Positions 53,637-62,673 of a stretch of 64,000 bases of DNA are shown in pieces. Location of the stretch: positions 558,001 to 622,000 of the forward strand of contig NZ_BBRI01000003.1 of the NCBI RefSeq assembly GCF_002090075.1. Reading direction: 5' to 3'. The notes beneath the pieces are model-generated. The model searched no databases and was not told the origin of the DNA. It saw only the letters and a list, made by a program, of their open reading frames with translations. Source of the DNA: Demequina sp. NBRC 110052. Its GTDB lineage: Bacteria; Actinomycetota; Actinomycetes; Actinomycetales; Demequinaceae. The translations under genes were made by a program, and so were the position numbers. The stretch's first letter is position 1; every line of letters begins with the position of its first letter.

Positions 53637-54700
53637 CAGCGGGTCTCCTTCACCTTCTGGAGCGATCGGACGTTGTAGACCACGATCGGGATGACGAACA
53701 CGAACAGGATCACGGCGAGCGCGGCGCCGAGCGGCTCACGCTGCTCGACGAAACCGAGCACGTACATCTTGTTCGCCACGACATCCGTGTTGTAGCGGCC
53801 CTGGGTCAGCGTGCGCACGATGTCGTACACCTTGAGGGTCGCGATCGTGATGGTGGTCATGACGACCACGAGCGTGCCGCGGATCGAGGGGATCGTGATG
53901 TGCCAGAAGCGCTCCCACGCGTTCGCACCGTCGAGCGAGGCCGCCTCGTTGATCTCGGGCGGCACTCCCTTGATCGCCGCAGAGATGATCACCATGGCGA
54001 ATCCCGTCTGGATCCACGCGAGGATGACGATGAGGAACAGCGTGTTCCACGGCTCGGCCGCCAGGAAGTTGATCGGGTCGATGCCAAGCGTGCCGAGGAA
54101 CGCGTTGAGCATGCCCGTCTGCTCGCCGGTCTCGTTGAAGTCGTACATGATCGAGCCCCAGATGACCGAGGCACCGACGAACGAGATCGCCATCGGCATG
54201 AACACGAGCGACTTCAGCGCCTTCTCACCCTTGGCGCGGTCGATGAACACCGCGTAGGCGAGGCCGACGGCGGTGGACAGGAGCGGCACCATGACGATCC
54301 ACACGAGCGTGTTGAGGATGGTCCTCAGCATCGTCGGGTCGGTGAACGCGTACGTGTAGTTCGCCAGCCCCACGAAGTTGACGCTCTCCGTGTTGATGCC
54401 TGTGACCGGGTCGGGCTCCTTCACGATCTCCGTGAACGACAGCCAGACGGTGTCGAGCGCGGGATAGACGAGGCCGACGCCGAGCAGCACGAGCACCGGC
54501 GTGATGAGCACGACGAGCTGAACCTTGTCGCGCGCCTTGCCGCGGACGAGGTCCGCGCCGAACATGACGAGAGCGACCACCGCGATGAACGCGATGATCG
54601 CGACTGCCGCAAGGGTCAGATTGCTCCCCTGCGTGGACCAGAACTCAGCATCGAGTCCTGACTGCGGTAGGGGGAGCCTGCCCCCGTGGAACCCGGCCAT
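53636..54700 (-). CDS. CUT1 carbohydrate ABC transporter permease (MalF type)
   Basis: A 354-residue permease with six to eight hydrophobic segments, KARDKVQLVVLITPVLVL near residue 55 and the EAA loop INEAASLDGANAWERFWHI near 252. The N-terminal 25 residues form an extra extracellular or cytoplasmic lead. It works with the MalG-type permease and the binding protein AglE-like. A stem-loop separates it from the binding-protein gene. Confidence 0.92.
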   Translation of the reverse strand: MAGFHGGRLPLPQSGLDAEFWSTQGSNLTLAAVAIIAFIAVVALVMFGADLVRGKARDKVQLVVLITPVLVLLGVGLVYPALDTVWLSFTEIVKEPDPVTGINTESVNFVGLANYTYAFTDPTMLRTILNTLVWIVMVPLLSTAVGLAYAVFIDRAKGEKALKSLVFMPMAISFVGASVIWGSIMYDFNETGEQTGMLNAFLGTLGIDPINFLAAEPWNTLFLIVILAWIQTGFAMVIISAAIKGVPPEINEAASLDGANAWERFWHITIPSIRGTLVVVMTTITIATLKVYDIVRTLTQGRYNTDVVANKMYVLGFVEQREPLGAALAVILFVFVIPIVVYNVRSLQKVKETR

Positions 54701-54746
54701 CGATGTGCCTCTTCTCCCTCGAACGGACGTCTGAGCGGTGGGGCCA

Positions 54747-54775
54747 GCCGGGCCCCGCGCGATGCGGGGCCCGGC
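54747..54775 (-). terminator. Intercistronic stem-loop after the CUT1 binding-protein gene
   Basis: A perfect 12-bp stem (54747-54758 with 54764-54775) and GCGAT-like loop lie 20 bases after the binding-protein stop. It is the third such stem-loop at this position in a sugar ABC operon of the window. Confidence 0.7.
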
Positions 54776-54795
54776 CGGTCACCTATGGCCCGGTC

Positions 54796-56175
54796 TTACG
54801 GCCAGGCGGACTCGATGTCCGCGAGGACCGTGTTGAGGTCCTTGCCCTGGACGTAGTTGACCATCTCGGTCCAGAACGCCGAGGCGCCCACGGCCGACGG
54901 CATGAGGTCGGAGCCGTCGAAGCGGAACACGGTGTTGTCGTCCTGCAGGATCTCGATGGCCTGCTTGGCGATCTCCGAGGAGGCCAGCGAGGAGTCGAGG
55001 CCCTTGTTCGCGGAGATCACGCCGCCGAGCTCGACGCGGATGTTCGCCCAGAGGTCGGACGACATGTAGTTCTGCACCGCCTCGACCTCGGGGGTGTCGT
55101 TGAACGACGCGACGAACTCGCCACCACCCGTGACGGCGGCCGGGTCGCCCTCGGCCATCGGCGGGGTGAGGAAGGCCCAGATGTCACCATCGGGAGCCAC
55201 GGTCACGTCGCCCTCGCCGAGCCACTGAGCCTCGTAGAACGAGGCCTGGTGGTGGAGCGAGCACGAACCGTCGAGGATCGGCAGGCCGCCCTCCTGGAAG
55301 GCGGTGTCGACGATCGACTGGGTGCCGCCGAGTCCACCGTTGATGTAGTCGGTGTTGAGCGCGATGGCGCCGAACTTCTCGAAGGCCGAGGTGATCTCGG
55401 GCGACGTGAAGTCGAGGTCGCCCACGACCCACTGGTCGTACGCGTCGGTGCCGGACTCACGCAGGACGATGTCCTCGATCCAGTCCGTGCCGGGCCAGCC
55501 CGTCGCGGTGCCCGACTCGAAGCCGATGCACCATGGCTTGTAGTTCGGGCCGGTGCCGCCGGTCTCCGCCATGGTCTGGGTGAGGGTCATCATCTCGTCC
55601 CAGGTCGCGGGGATCTCGTACCCGTTGGCCTCGAAGTCGGACGGCGAGTACCAGACCCAGCCCTTGACCGACGCCATGAGCGGCGCGGCGTAGAAGGTCT
55701 GGCCCACGGTGCCGTAGTTCTTCCAGTCCGCAGACCAGAACTCGTCCACGTTCGCCTCGACCGAGGCTGGCGCGGGCTTCACGGCGCCGGTGCCGACGAG
55801 GGTCTGCAGCAGACCGGGCTGCGGGATGATCGCGAGGTCGGGCGGGTTGCCACCCTCGACGCGAATGTTGATCTCCGTCTCGAACTCGTCCGAGCCGACG
55901 ACGTTCACGGTCAGTCCGGTGCACTCCTGGAAGTCCGTGAAGGTGTCCTCGAGCTGAGTGAGCTCGACACCAGAGATGGTCGTGTAGACCTCGACCTCGC
56001 CGCCGTCGAACGTGCCGAAGTCGGCGTAGTCCTCACAGCCCTCCATCATGTCGCCGCCGCCGGTGTCGGTGGCGGAGTCCGTGGGGTCCGCGTCACCGCC
56101 GGAGCAGCCGGCGAGGACGAGCCCCGAGGCGGCGACCGCCGCGATCGAGGCGAAATACCGTCGCTTGGTAGACAC
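54796..56175 (-). CDS. CUT1 carbohydrate-binding lipoprotein (AglE-like)
   Basis: A 459-residue extracellular solute-binding protein family 1 lipoprotein. The signal peptide ends in LVLAGC (Cys near 24), then an acidic linker and the binding domain (VEGGNPPDLAIIPQPGLL near 108, WKNYGTVGQTFYAAPL near 150, WYSPSDFEANGYEIPATWDE near 174). The overall pattern resembles alpha-glucoside binding proteins. GTG start at 56175 after GAGGAGACGCA. A LacI-type operator lies 98 bases upstream. Confidence 0.92.
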   Translation of the reverse strand: MSTKRRYFASIAAVAASGLVLAGCSGGDADPTDSATDTGGGDMMEGCEDYADFGTFDGGEVEVYTTISGVELTQLEDTFTDFQECTGLTVNVVGSDEFETEINIRVEGGNPPDLAIIPQPGLLQTLVGTGAVKPAPASVEANVDEFWSADWKNYGTVGQTFYAAPLMASVKGWVWYSPSDFEANGYEIPATWDEMMTLTQTMAETGGTGPNYKPWCIGFESGTATGWPGTDWIEDIVLRESGTDAYDQWVVGDLDFTSPEITSAFEKFGAIALNTDYINGGLGGTQSIVDTAFQEGGLPILDGSCSLHHQASFYEAQWLGEGDVTVAPDGDIWAFLTPPMAEGDPAAVTGGGEFVASFNDTPEVEAVQNYMSSDLWANIRVELGGVISANKGLDSSLASSEIAKQAIEILQDDNTVFRFDGSDLMPSAVGASAFWTEMVNYVQGKDLNTVLADIESAWP

Positions 56176-56273
56176 TGCGTCTCCTCTTCGTTGAGTAGCG
56201 TGTCGGCCCGTCCCCCTGACAAGGACGGGTCGAGCGCATGCGACGGCGGAGAAGCCTCTCGCGTCACCGTCGA

Positions 56274-56287
56274 CGCAAACGCTTACA
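56274..56287 (-). promoter_or_regulatory. LacI-type operator upstream of the CUT1 operon
   Basis: TGTAAGC/GTTTGCG (minus strand) is a GalR/LacI-type palindrome with a CG centre. No LacI gene lies beside it, so the regulator may be encoded elsewhere. Confidence 0.65.
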
Positions 56288-56475
56288 TTCAACGTAGGCG
56301 CACGCGCCCACCATGGCAACCTCTATCGCGAAAAAGGTCGCGAATCGTGACGCAAGCGTGACACAAGATGTGATCGCGCACATCGGCCGATGAGCCATCT
56401 AGGAGGGACTATGTGCGCTCGAGACAGCCTTGCTCGCCCTTCGTGCCGCCGAGGCCGCACCACGGGTGCCCAGAC

Positions 56476-56505
56476 TTGCGGTCACAGTAAACATTTGTTT
56501 ACACT
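56476..56505 (+). promoter_or_regulatory. Promoter and operator of the TetR gene
   Basis: TTGCGG (56476-56481) and TACACT (56500-56505) are spaced by 18 bases. Between and over the -10 lies GTAAACATTTGTTTAC (56487-56502), a palindrome with perfect 6-base arms, probably the TetR operator. The start codon follows 6 bases after the -10, so the mRNA is leaderless. Confidence 0.7.
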
Positions 56506-56511
56506 GGCCGA

Positions 56512-57156
56512 GTGAGCCCCTCGACCTCCTCCAACCCTCCCCTGATCCGCGACGCGGCACTGCGCCTCTTCGCGGAACCGGGCGGTGCTCGCGCCTCCGT
56601 GCGCGACATCGCCACGGCCGCGGGAGTCTCCCCCGCGCTCATCATCAGACACTTCGGCTCCATGGAGGGACTGCGCGAGGCCGTGGACGCACACGTCGCG
56701 ACCCAGATCGGCGCGCTCCTGGAGCACATCGCCTCCGACCCCGCCGGAGCGATCGATCCCCACAGCTCGGCGAGCTTCGCGGACGCCGCCACGCGGCTGT
56801 TCGGCGACGACTCCCCACTGCCGCGCTATCTGCTGCGAAGCCTCGTCGACGGTGGCGACCGCGGCGCCGCCCTCGTCGAGCTCGTCACTCGCTCCAGCGT
56901 CGAGGCATGGCAGAGCATGATCGACGCCGGCGCCGTCTCCCCCGGCCCCGACCCGCGCGCACGGGCCGCGCTCGTCGCGATGATCGACCTCGCCGCCCTC
57001 GCACTGAGGGAGCCGCTCGGGTCGCTGCTCGGCGCGGATCCTCTCACCGGCGAAGGCGCCGAACGCTGGACCGCAGAAGTCGCGCGCATGCTCGCCCGCA
57101 CCTCACCGCACGGCGCCTCAGCAGGCTCCGAACACGAAGGGAACCCCCATGACTGA
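56512..57156 (+). CDS. TetR/AcrR family regulator
   Basis: A 214-residue regulator with the N-terminal helix-turn-helix ASVRDIATAAGVSPALIIRH (near 26-46) and a helical ligand domain. It starts with GTG, overlaps the DUF1295 gene by 8 bases, and has a palindrome in its own promoter, so it probably represses itself and that gene. The ligand is unknown. Confidence 0.9.
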   Translation: MSPSTSSNPPLIRDAALRLFAEPGGARASVRDIATAAGVSPALIIRHFGSMEGLREAVDAHVATQIGALLEHIASDPAGAIDPHSSASFADAATRLFGDDSPLPRYLLRSLVDGGDRGAALVELVTRSSVEAWQSMIDAGAVSPGPDPRARAALVAMIDLAALALREPLGSLLGADPLTGEGAERWTAEVARMLARTSPHGASAGSEHEGNPHD

Positions 57157-57811
57157 CACCTCCCGCGTACCGAAGCTCACCGCCGCCGCGATCCACGGCG
57201 CCGGACTCGCGCTCGGCCTCGTGTACCTCGCCGGGGCTCTCGACCCGCTGCTCGGCTCGTACGCCCCCGTCGCCTCGCCCGGCCGACGCTGGCTGCTGGC
57301 TGCGGCAGGAACCGTGTACTTCGCGCGCTTTCTCGTCACACAGTTCGTCATGGTGACGCGCCCCTTCCCCTGGTCAGAGGCCTGGGCGGTGGGTCCGTGG
57401 GCCGCGATCCTGCAGATCGGGCTCATCGGACTCGGCGGCCAGGCGGGTGCGAGCCTCGGGTGGCTGAGCGCCTTCGCCGTAGTGCTCTACGTCGTCGGGT
57501 CGTACCTCAACACCGGTTCCGAATGGCAGCGACGCGAATGGAAGAAGGACCCCGCGCATCGGGGTCGCCTCTACACCGAGGGCCTCTTCTCACGGTCGAT
57601 GCACGTCAACTACCTGGGCGACTGCCTGCTGTTCACGGGCTTCGCAATGCTCGCCCACTCGTGGTGGGCGGCGATCTTCCCCGTGCTGATGACGGCGAGT
57701 TTCATCTGGGTGCACATCCCGCGCCTCGATGCGCATCTCGCCGAGCACTACGGCGCGCAGTACGACGACTACGCGAGCCGCACCAAGAAGCTCGTGCCGT
57801 ACGTGTACTGA
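57149..57811 (+). CDS. DUF1295-type membrane protein (isoprenylcysteine methyltransferase-like)
   Basis: A 220-residue protein with five or six hydrophobic segments and a C-terminal block typical of the ICMT/DUF1295 fold: LYTEGLFSRSMHVNYLGDCL near 145 and RLDAHLAEHYGAQYDDYASR near 190. Members may be membrane methyltransferases or steroid-type reductases; the substrate cannot be assigned. It is coupled to the TetR gene by overlap. Confidence 0.85.
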   Translation: MTDTSRVPKLTAAAIHGAGLALGLVYLAGALDPLLGSYAPVASPGRRWLLAAAGTVYFARFLVTQFVMVTRPFPWSEAWAVGPWAAILQIGLIGLGGQAGASLGWLSAFAVVLYVVGSYLNTGSEWQRREWKKDPAHRGRLYTEGLFSRSMHVNYLGDCLLFTGFAMLAHSWWAAIFPVLMTASFIWVHIPRLDAHLAEHYGAQYDDYASRTKKLVPYVY

Positions 57812-57815
57812 CCCG

Positions 57816-58892
57816 TCACTGGGCGGCGTTCCGGGCGAGTTCCAACGCGATCTCCTCCCACCACGCGCCCGCGGCCGGCCCGCCGTTGCAGGTGCCGTCG
57901 GACTCGCCGGGCACCTTGGTCCATACGCGGGCGACCATGCCCGCGGCCTTCCCGGTCAACCCCGGGTTCTCTCCGAGCGCGCGCCCACGCGGGTTGCACC
58001 ACTCGCCGTTCGAGCCGTTGCCATTGCGCGAGGTGTCGACCACGAACGGCAGCCCGACCTTCGCCGCCACCTGATCGCCCCACGCCTGCTCATCAGCCGT
58101 CGCGTTGTAGTTCGAGGTGTTGGTCGCGAAACCCGCCAGATGCTCGGTCCCCACACGCCGGATCCGGTCCGCGATCTCGTCTGGCGACTGCCATCCGGAG
58201 TGCCCGACGTCGAGGAACACTCGGGCCCCCGCCGCATCGAGGATCGCGGCCGCGCCCGCAAGGAACCCCACGCGGTCGCCCTGGCCATCGCAGTCGCCGA
58301 GGCTCGCGAGCCCGTCGGGCTCAAGGACGACCCACGCGGTCCCGCCCTCCGCAAGTGCCTCCGCGACCCTCTCGACCCAGGCCAAGTACTCGCTCTCCTC
58401 AGCACCTCCCGCGCTGTACAGACCGCAGTCGCGACCCGGGATGTTGTAGACGACGAACAGTGCGATCTGGCCAGAAGCCGTCGCCGCCTGAGACACAGCG
58501 GCGGCCTCGGCGATCGCCGCGTCCCCACCGTTGAGCCACACCGCGATCGGCTGCGAAGCGATGCGCTCAATCAGCGCCGCGTCGTCGTCACGACCCTCGT
58601 CGCGCGCGCGCTGAAGTGCGGCATCCACGCTGGTCGGCGCGCGGTAGAAGGACGAGGCGGCTGCGGAATCCTGAGAAGTGGCGTCATCGCTCATGCCCCC
58701 ATCCTGGCGACCCGAGACCGAGGACGCGGGATCCGGAGAGGACGAAGCGGTTTCCTCGCCGGGCGTGGACGACGCGGTGGTGTCGCCGTTCCCTGGCATG
58801 GCCGAGGGGACCGACCCGCCGCATCCCGCCAGCGCAAGAGCGGTCACCGCCGTCGCGAGCACCGCCGCGATCCGTCGCCACGCGATCCGCAT
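57816..58892 (-). CDS. Glycoside hydrolase family 6 lipoprotein (cellulase)
   Basis: A 358-residue exported enzyme: lipoprotein signal peptide with LALAGC near residue 23, a Ser/Thr/Asp linker to about residue 80, then a GH6 domain. The acid Asp lies in VVYNIPGRDCG (near 155), with VVLEPDGLASLGDC near 195, VFLDVGHSGWQ near 228, FATNTSNYN near 255, VDTSRNGNGS near 290, and TKVPGESDGTC near 330. GH6 enzymes cut cellulose from within or from the non-reducing end. No carbohydrate-binding module is present. The ATG at 58892 suits the GAGGGGG site; 58895 is possible. Confidence 0.92.
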   Translation of the reverse strand: MRIAWRRIAAVLATAVTALALAGCGGSVPSAMPGNGDTTASSTPGEETASSSPDPASSVSGRQDGGMSDDATSQDSAAASSFYRAPTSVDAALQRARDEGRDDDAALIERIASQPIAVWLNGGDAAIAEAAAVSQAATASGQIALFVVYNIPGRDCGLYSAGGAEESEYLAWVERVAEALAEGGTAWVVLEPDGLASLGDCDGQGDRVGFLAGAAAILDAAGARVFLDVGHSGWQSPDEIADRIRRVGTEHLAGFATNTSNYNATADEQAWGDQVAAKVGLPFVVDTSRNGNGSNGEWCNPRGRALGENPGLTGKAAGMVARVWTKVPGESDGTCNGGPAAGAWWEEIALELARNAAQ

Positions 58893-59188
58893 CATTCACC
58901 CCCTCGCGCAGCCGCCCCCGGCCGCGTCCGCACCATGGTGGCACAGCCGACGACGACACTCTCTGACACGGCCCCACCCTCGCGCTCGGGGTGTCGGACC
59001 CGACACCTCGTGGACATGCGCCGGGATGGGTCAAGAGGTGTTCGGAGCGTGGCGCCATTCCGGCTCCGCCTCCCACCCGCAGGCTCGCCACCCACGCGCG
59101 CGGCTCCCGCACGCGCGACGTCATGCGCACGGCGTGTCGCCGACTCACGTCAGTACGAATCGCCGCATGCAGTACAAACCGCGTGCGT

Positions 59189-59268
59189 GAGCCGCGGTGG
59201 GGGGTGCGTGGTGGGGGTGAGCCGCGGTGGGGCTGCGTGGTGGGGGTGAGCCGCGGCGGGGAGTGTGG
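59189..59268 (+). repeat. 29-30 base G-rich tandem repeat
   Basis: Two full units (59189-59218, 59219-59247) and a partial third (59248-59268) share GAGCCGCGGTGGGG and GTGGTGGGGGT. Four to six G-runs could form a quadruplex. It fills part of the 390-base gap between the GH6 and SCP2-like genes, in which I see no gene. Confidence 0.8.
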
Positions 59269-59281
59269 CGAGCGCGGAAGC

Positions 59282-59692
59282 TCAGGTCAGCGGCAGGAGC
59301 GCCGCGAGGTCCGTGCGCTCGCCCGAGGCCTGGACGGCGCCCGACGCGACGGCGTCCTCCCACGCCAGCGTGCCCGTGGCGAGCGCGAGCCACGTCGCGG
59401 CGTCGGTCTCGATCACCGCCGGCGGCGTCCCGCGGCGGTGCGTGGTGCCCTCGATGCACTGCACGGCGCCGAAGGGTGGCACGCGCACCTCGACCGAGCG
59501 GCCAGGGGCACGCAGCCCCAGCTCCTCAAGCGTGTAGCGCACTGCCGTCGCGGTCATAGCCCGGTCCGGAGCGGGCGACGCGTCGCGAGCCGTCGCCGCG
59601 TCGGGCGCATGCAACGAGGGACCTGCTGCGCGCACCCACGCCTCCACCGCCGCCCGACCGGCAGCCACGTCGATGCGACGGCGCGCTGCCAT
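59282..59692 (-). CDS. SCP2-like sterol carrier family protein
   Basis: A 136-residue protein with a sterol-carrier (SCP2)-like domain: RSVEVRVPPFGAVQCIEG near 75, then PPAVIETDAATWLALATG near 97 and SGERTDLAALLPL at the end, the usual DxxTWLxLATG pattern of actinobacterial SCP2-like proteins. The ATG overlaps the purL stop (ATGA). The function is unproven; related genes are often next to purine genes in actinobacteria. Confidence 0.82.
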   Translation of the reverse strand: MAARRRIDVAAGRAAVEAWVRAAGPSLHAPDAATARDASPAPDRAMTATAVRYTLEELGLRAPGRSVEVRVPPFGAVQCIEGTTHRRGTPPAVIETDAATWLALATGTLAWEDAVASGAVQASGERTDLAALLPLT

Positions 59693-62019
59693 CAGGCGAA
59701 GCGCTCGGGGAGCGTCGCCTTCCAGGACTCCTCGAGCTCCGAGAGGGGCAGCGTGAACAGCCCCTGTACCTCGAGAGCCGCTTCCGAGCTGGCCTCGTAG
59801 TCGTACGTGACGCCCACGCGCAGGTTCGGGACGCCGCGCGCGTCGAGCATCGCGGTCCAGCGCGACTCCTCGGAGCGCGGCACAGCGACGAGCACGCGGC
59901 CTTGAGACTCGGACAGGAGCGCCTGCGCGGCGCTCACGCCGTCGCGCCTGCAGATCTCGTCCACCACGATGCGGGCACCCACGCCGTAGCGCAGCGCGCC
60001 CAGCGCGGCGGCGGCGATGATGCCTCCCTCGCCGATCTCGCGTGCCGCGTCGATCAGGCCGTCTCGCGACGCAGAGACCATCACCTCGGCGAGCACCTTC
60101 TCGGCCTCGAAGTCGACCACGGGCGGCAGACCGCCGAGGTGGCCCTGGAGCCCTGCGAACTGGGATCCGTCGAGCTCGTCGCGCGTGGTGCCGAGCACGT
60201 ACAGCACCTGCCCGCCCTCGCGCCAGCCCGAGGGCGTGGCACGCGTGACGTCGTCGAACACGCCGAGCACGCCGACGATGGCCGTGGGGTTGATCGACGA
60301 GTCGATGCGCCCGGGCTCGCCGGTGCCGTTGTACAGCGAGACGTTGCCTCCCGTGACGGGGACGCCGAGCGTCTGGCACGCGTCGGCGAGTCCACGGATG
60401 GCCTCCGCGAACTGCCACATCGAGTCCGGGTCCTCGGGCGAGCCGAAGTTGAGACCGTCGGTGACGGCGACGGGCGTCGCGCCGGCGATCGCCACCGTGC
60501 GGTATGCCGCCGCGAGCGACTGGCCCGCGCCCGCATACGGGTCGAGCTTCGTGTAGCGGTCGTTCGAGCGCGTGGCGATCGCGACGCCGCGGCCCGTGGT
60601 CTCGTCCACGCGGATCACGCCGACGGTGTCCGGGCGCGCCATAGCGGTGTTGCCCTGCACGTAGCGGTCGTACTGGCTCGTGATCCACGAACGGTCAGCG
60701 AGGTTGGGCGACGACAGCAGTTCGACAGCGGCGGCGCGCAGCTCCTCGGGGTCCTCGGGGAGCGACGGGGCGTGGTCGGCCTGCAGACCGTCCATCCACT
60801 CGGGGCGCGCGTAGGGGCGCTGGTACACGGGACCGTCGTGTGCGACGGTGCGCGGGTCGACGTCCACGATGCGCTGACCGTGGTGGTCGATCGTGAGACG
60901 GCCCGAGTCGTTGACCTCGCCCACCACGGCGGTCTCGATGTCCCACTTGGCGGTGATCGCCAGGAACTCGTCGAGCTTGTCCGGCGTGACGACCGCCATC
61001 ATGCGCTCCTGCGACTCGGACATGAGGATCTCGCCCGCGTTCAGCGTGGGGTCGCGCAGCAGCACGTCGTCGAGCCACACGTGCATGCCGCCCGAGCCGT
61101 TGGACGCAAGCTCCGAGGTCGCGCACGAGATACCGGCGGCGCCGAGGTCCTGGATGCCCTTGACCACGTCGGCCGCGAACAGCTCGAGGCAGCACTCGAT
61201 GAGCACCTTCTCCATGAACGGGTCGCCCACCTGCACGGAGGGGCGCTTGGCGGGCACGCCGTCCTCGAACGTCTCCGACGCGAGGATCGAGGCTCCGCCG
61301 ATGCCGTCGCCGCCGGTGCGGGCGCCGAACAGCACGACCTTGTTGCCCACGCCCTCGGCGGAGGCCAGGTGGATGTCCTCGTGCTTCATCACGCCCACGC
61401 ACAGCGCGTTGACGAGCGGGTTGCCTTGGTAGCAGGAGTCGAACACGACGCCGCCGCCCACGTTGGGCAGGCCGAGCGAGTTGCCGTAGCCCCCGACGCC
61501 ACTGACGACGCCGTGCACCACCCGGTCCGTGTCAGGGTGGTCGATGTCCCCGAAGCGCAGCTCGTCCATGACGGCCACGGGACGCGCGCCCATCGCCAGG
61601 ATGTCGCGCACGATGCCGCCCACGCCCGTCGCGGCGCCCTGGTACGGCTCCACATAAGACGGGTGGTTGTGCGACTCGACCTTGAAGGTCACGGCCCAGC
61701 CGTCGCCGATGTCGACGACGCCCGCGTTCTCGCCGATGCCGACCATGAGGTGCTTCCTCATGTCCTCGGTGGTCTTGTCGCCGAACTGGCGCAGGTGCAC
61801 CTTGGACGACTTGTACGAGCAGTGCTCCGACCACATCACGGAGTACATCGCGAGCTCGGCTGCGGTGGGGCGGCGATCGAGGAGCGACACGATGCGCTCG
61901 TACTCGTCCGCCTTGAGGCCCAGCTCGGCCCAGGGCATCTCCTGCTCGGGCGTCGCGGCGGCGTTCTCGACGGTGTCGGGCACGTGCGCGGGCGCGGCAG
62001 GGGTGGTGGTCTCGGTCAT
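59692..62019 (-). CDS. purL: Phosphoribosylformylglycinamidine synthase subunit PurL
   Basis: A 775-residue ATP-dependent enzyme converting FGAR to FGAM. It is the short type that needs PurS and PurQ, neither of which is in the window. [12 protein letters not shown] near 63, [21 protein letters not shown] near 108 (split), and later [14 protein letters not shown] and [13 protein letters not shown] near 305 are family blocks; a second AIR-synthase-like half follows. The ATG at 62019 follows GTGAGGACCCCC; an upstream ATG at 62082 lacks a ribosome site. Confidence 0.96.
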   Translation of the reverse strand: MTETTTPAAPAHVPDTVENAAATPEQEMPWAELGLKADEYERIVSLLDRRPTAAELAMYSVMWSEHCSYKSSKVHLRQFGDKTTEDMRKHLMVGIGENAGVVDIGDGWAVTFKVESHNHPSYVEPYQGAATGVGGIVRDILAMGARPVAVMDELRFGDIDHPDTDRVVHGVVSGVGGYGNSLGLPNVGGGVVFDSCYQGNPLVNALCVGVMKHEDIHLASAEGVGNKVVLFGARTGGDGIGGASILASETFEDGVPAKRPSVQVGDPFMEKVLIECCLELFAADVVKGIQDLGAAGISCATSELASNGSGGMHVWLDDVLLRDPTLNAGEILMSESQERMMAVVTPDKLDEFLAITAKWDIETAVVGEVNDSGRLTIDHHGQRIVDVDPRTVAHDGPVYQRPYARPEWMDGLQADHAPSLPEDPEELRAAAVELLSSPNLADRSWITSQYDRYVQGNTAMARPDTVGVIRVDETTGRGVAIATRSNDRYTKLDPYAGAGQSLAAAYRTVAIAGATPVAVTDGLNFGSPEDPDSMWQFAEAIRGLADACQTLGVPVTGGNVSLYNGTGEPGRIDSSINPTAIVGVLGVFDDVTRATPSGWREGGQVLYVLGTTRDELDGSQFAGLQGHLGGLPPVVDFEAEKVLAEVMVSASRDGLIDAAREIGEGGIIAAAALGALRYGVGARIVVDEICRRDGVSAAQALLSESQGRVLVAVPRSEESRWTAMLDARGVPNLRVGVTYDYEASSEAALEVQGLFTLPLSELEESWKATLPERFA

Positions 62020-62145
62020 GGGGGTCCTCACGGGAAGAGTGTCCGGCGATGGATTACCGAACCAGCGTACCCGCGTGCCCATAGGACCCCGCGCGTGCGC
62101 GCATCACCCCTGGTCCATGCCCGACGCTGCCGCCGGGTCGGCCGC

Positions 62146-62562
62146 TCACGCCCCGGACAGGCTCGCCACGGCGTCACGCGCGACGCGCAGCACCTCTTCC
62201 CACGTGCGGTCGGGCGCTTCGAGGTGGAGCAGGTCGGAGCCCTCCCATGTGTAGTCGCTCGAGCCGACGCGATCGGCGATGGCCTGACCGAGCTCCGCGA
62301 ATACGCGGGAGCCGAGCACCGTCGGGGCGTCCTCCGCGATCCACAGCACATGCGTCGCGCCGTCCAGCCGCGAGGTGCCGCAGTCGACGATCAGCGCCCG
62401 AGCTCCGGTGACGGGCCGGGTGCGGGAGGCGAGCGCCTCGCCAGGGTGGCGGCCGGGAAGAGAACGTACGGGCGGAGCGTCGGGCGCGGCGGGCGACCAG
62501 TTCTCCTCGGTGTCTAGCGCGCCCGCGAGCGCGTCGAGCAGCGCGTCGTCATCGGGGGCCAT
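62146..62562 (-). CDS. Hypothetical protein upstream of purL
   Basis: A 138-residue soluble protein with an acidic N-terminus, a central RALIVDCGTSRLDGATHVLW segment (near 72; read as two parts) and a C-terminal WEGSDLLHLEAPDRTWEEVL. I do not recognise the family. The ATG at 62562 follows GAAGGAACACTC; the longer open frame beyond is opposite-strand shadow of the histidine kinase gene. It has its own gap of 126 bases to purL. Confidence 0.65.
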   Translation of the reverse strand: MAPDDDALLDALAGALDTEENWSPAAPDAPPVRSLPGRHPGEALASRTRPVTGARALIVDCGTSRLDGATHVLWIAEDAPTVLGSRVFAELGQAIADRVGSSDYTWEGSDLLHLEAPDRTWEEVLRVARDAVASLSGA

Positions 62563-62673
62563 GAGTGTTCCTTCGGCGGATTCCGGTCTTTCCATAAGAA
62601 CGTATGAACGTCCGATTTGCACCCTGAGACAGGATCGAGCCCTCTGAGGAGCCCTGCCGCCTACAGTGGGCGC

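Noticed and set aside
59902..62517. 871-residue open frame on the plus strand over purL
   Set aside because: Shadow of purL with Arg/His/Val-biased composition and no domain.
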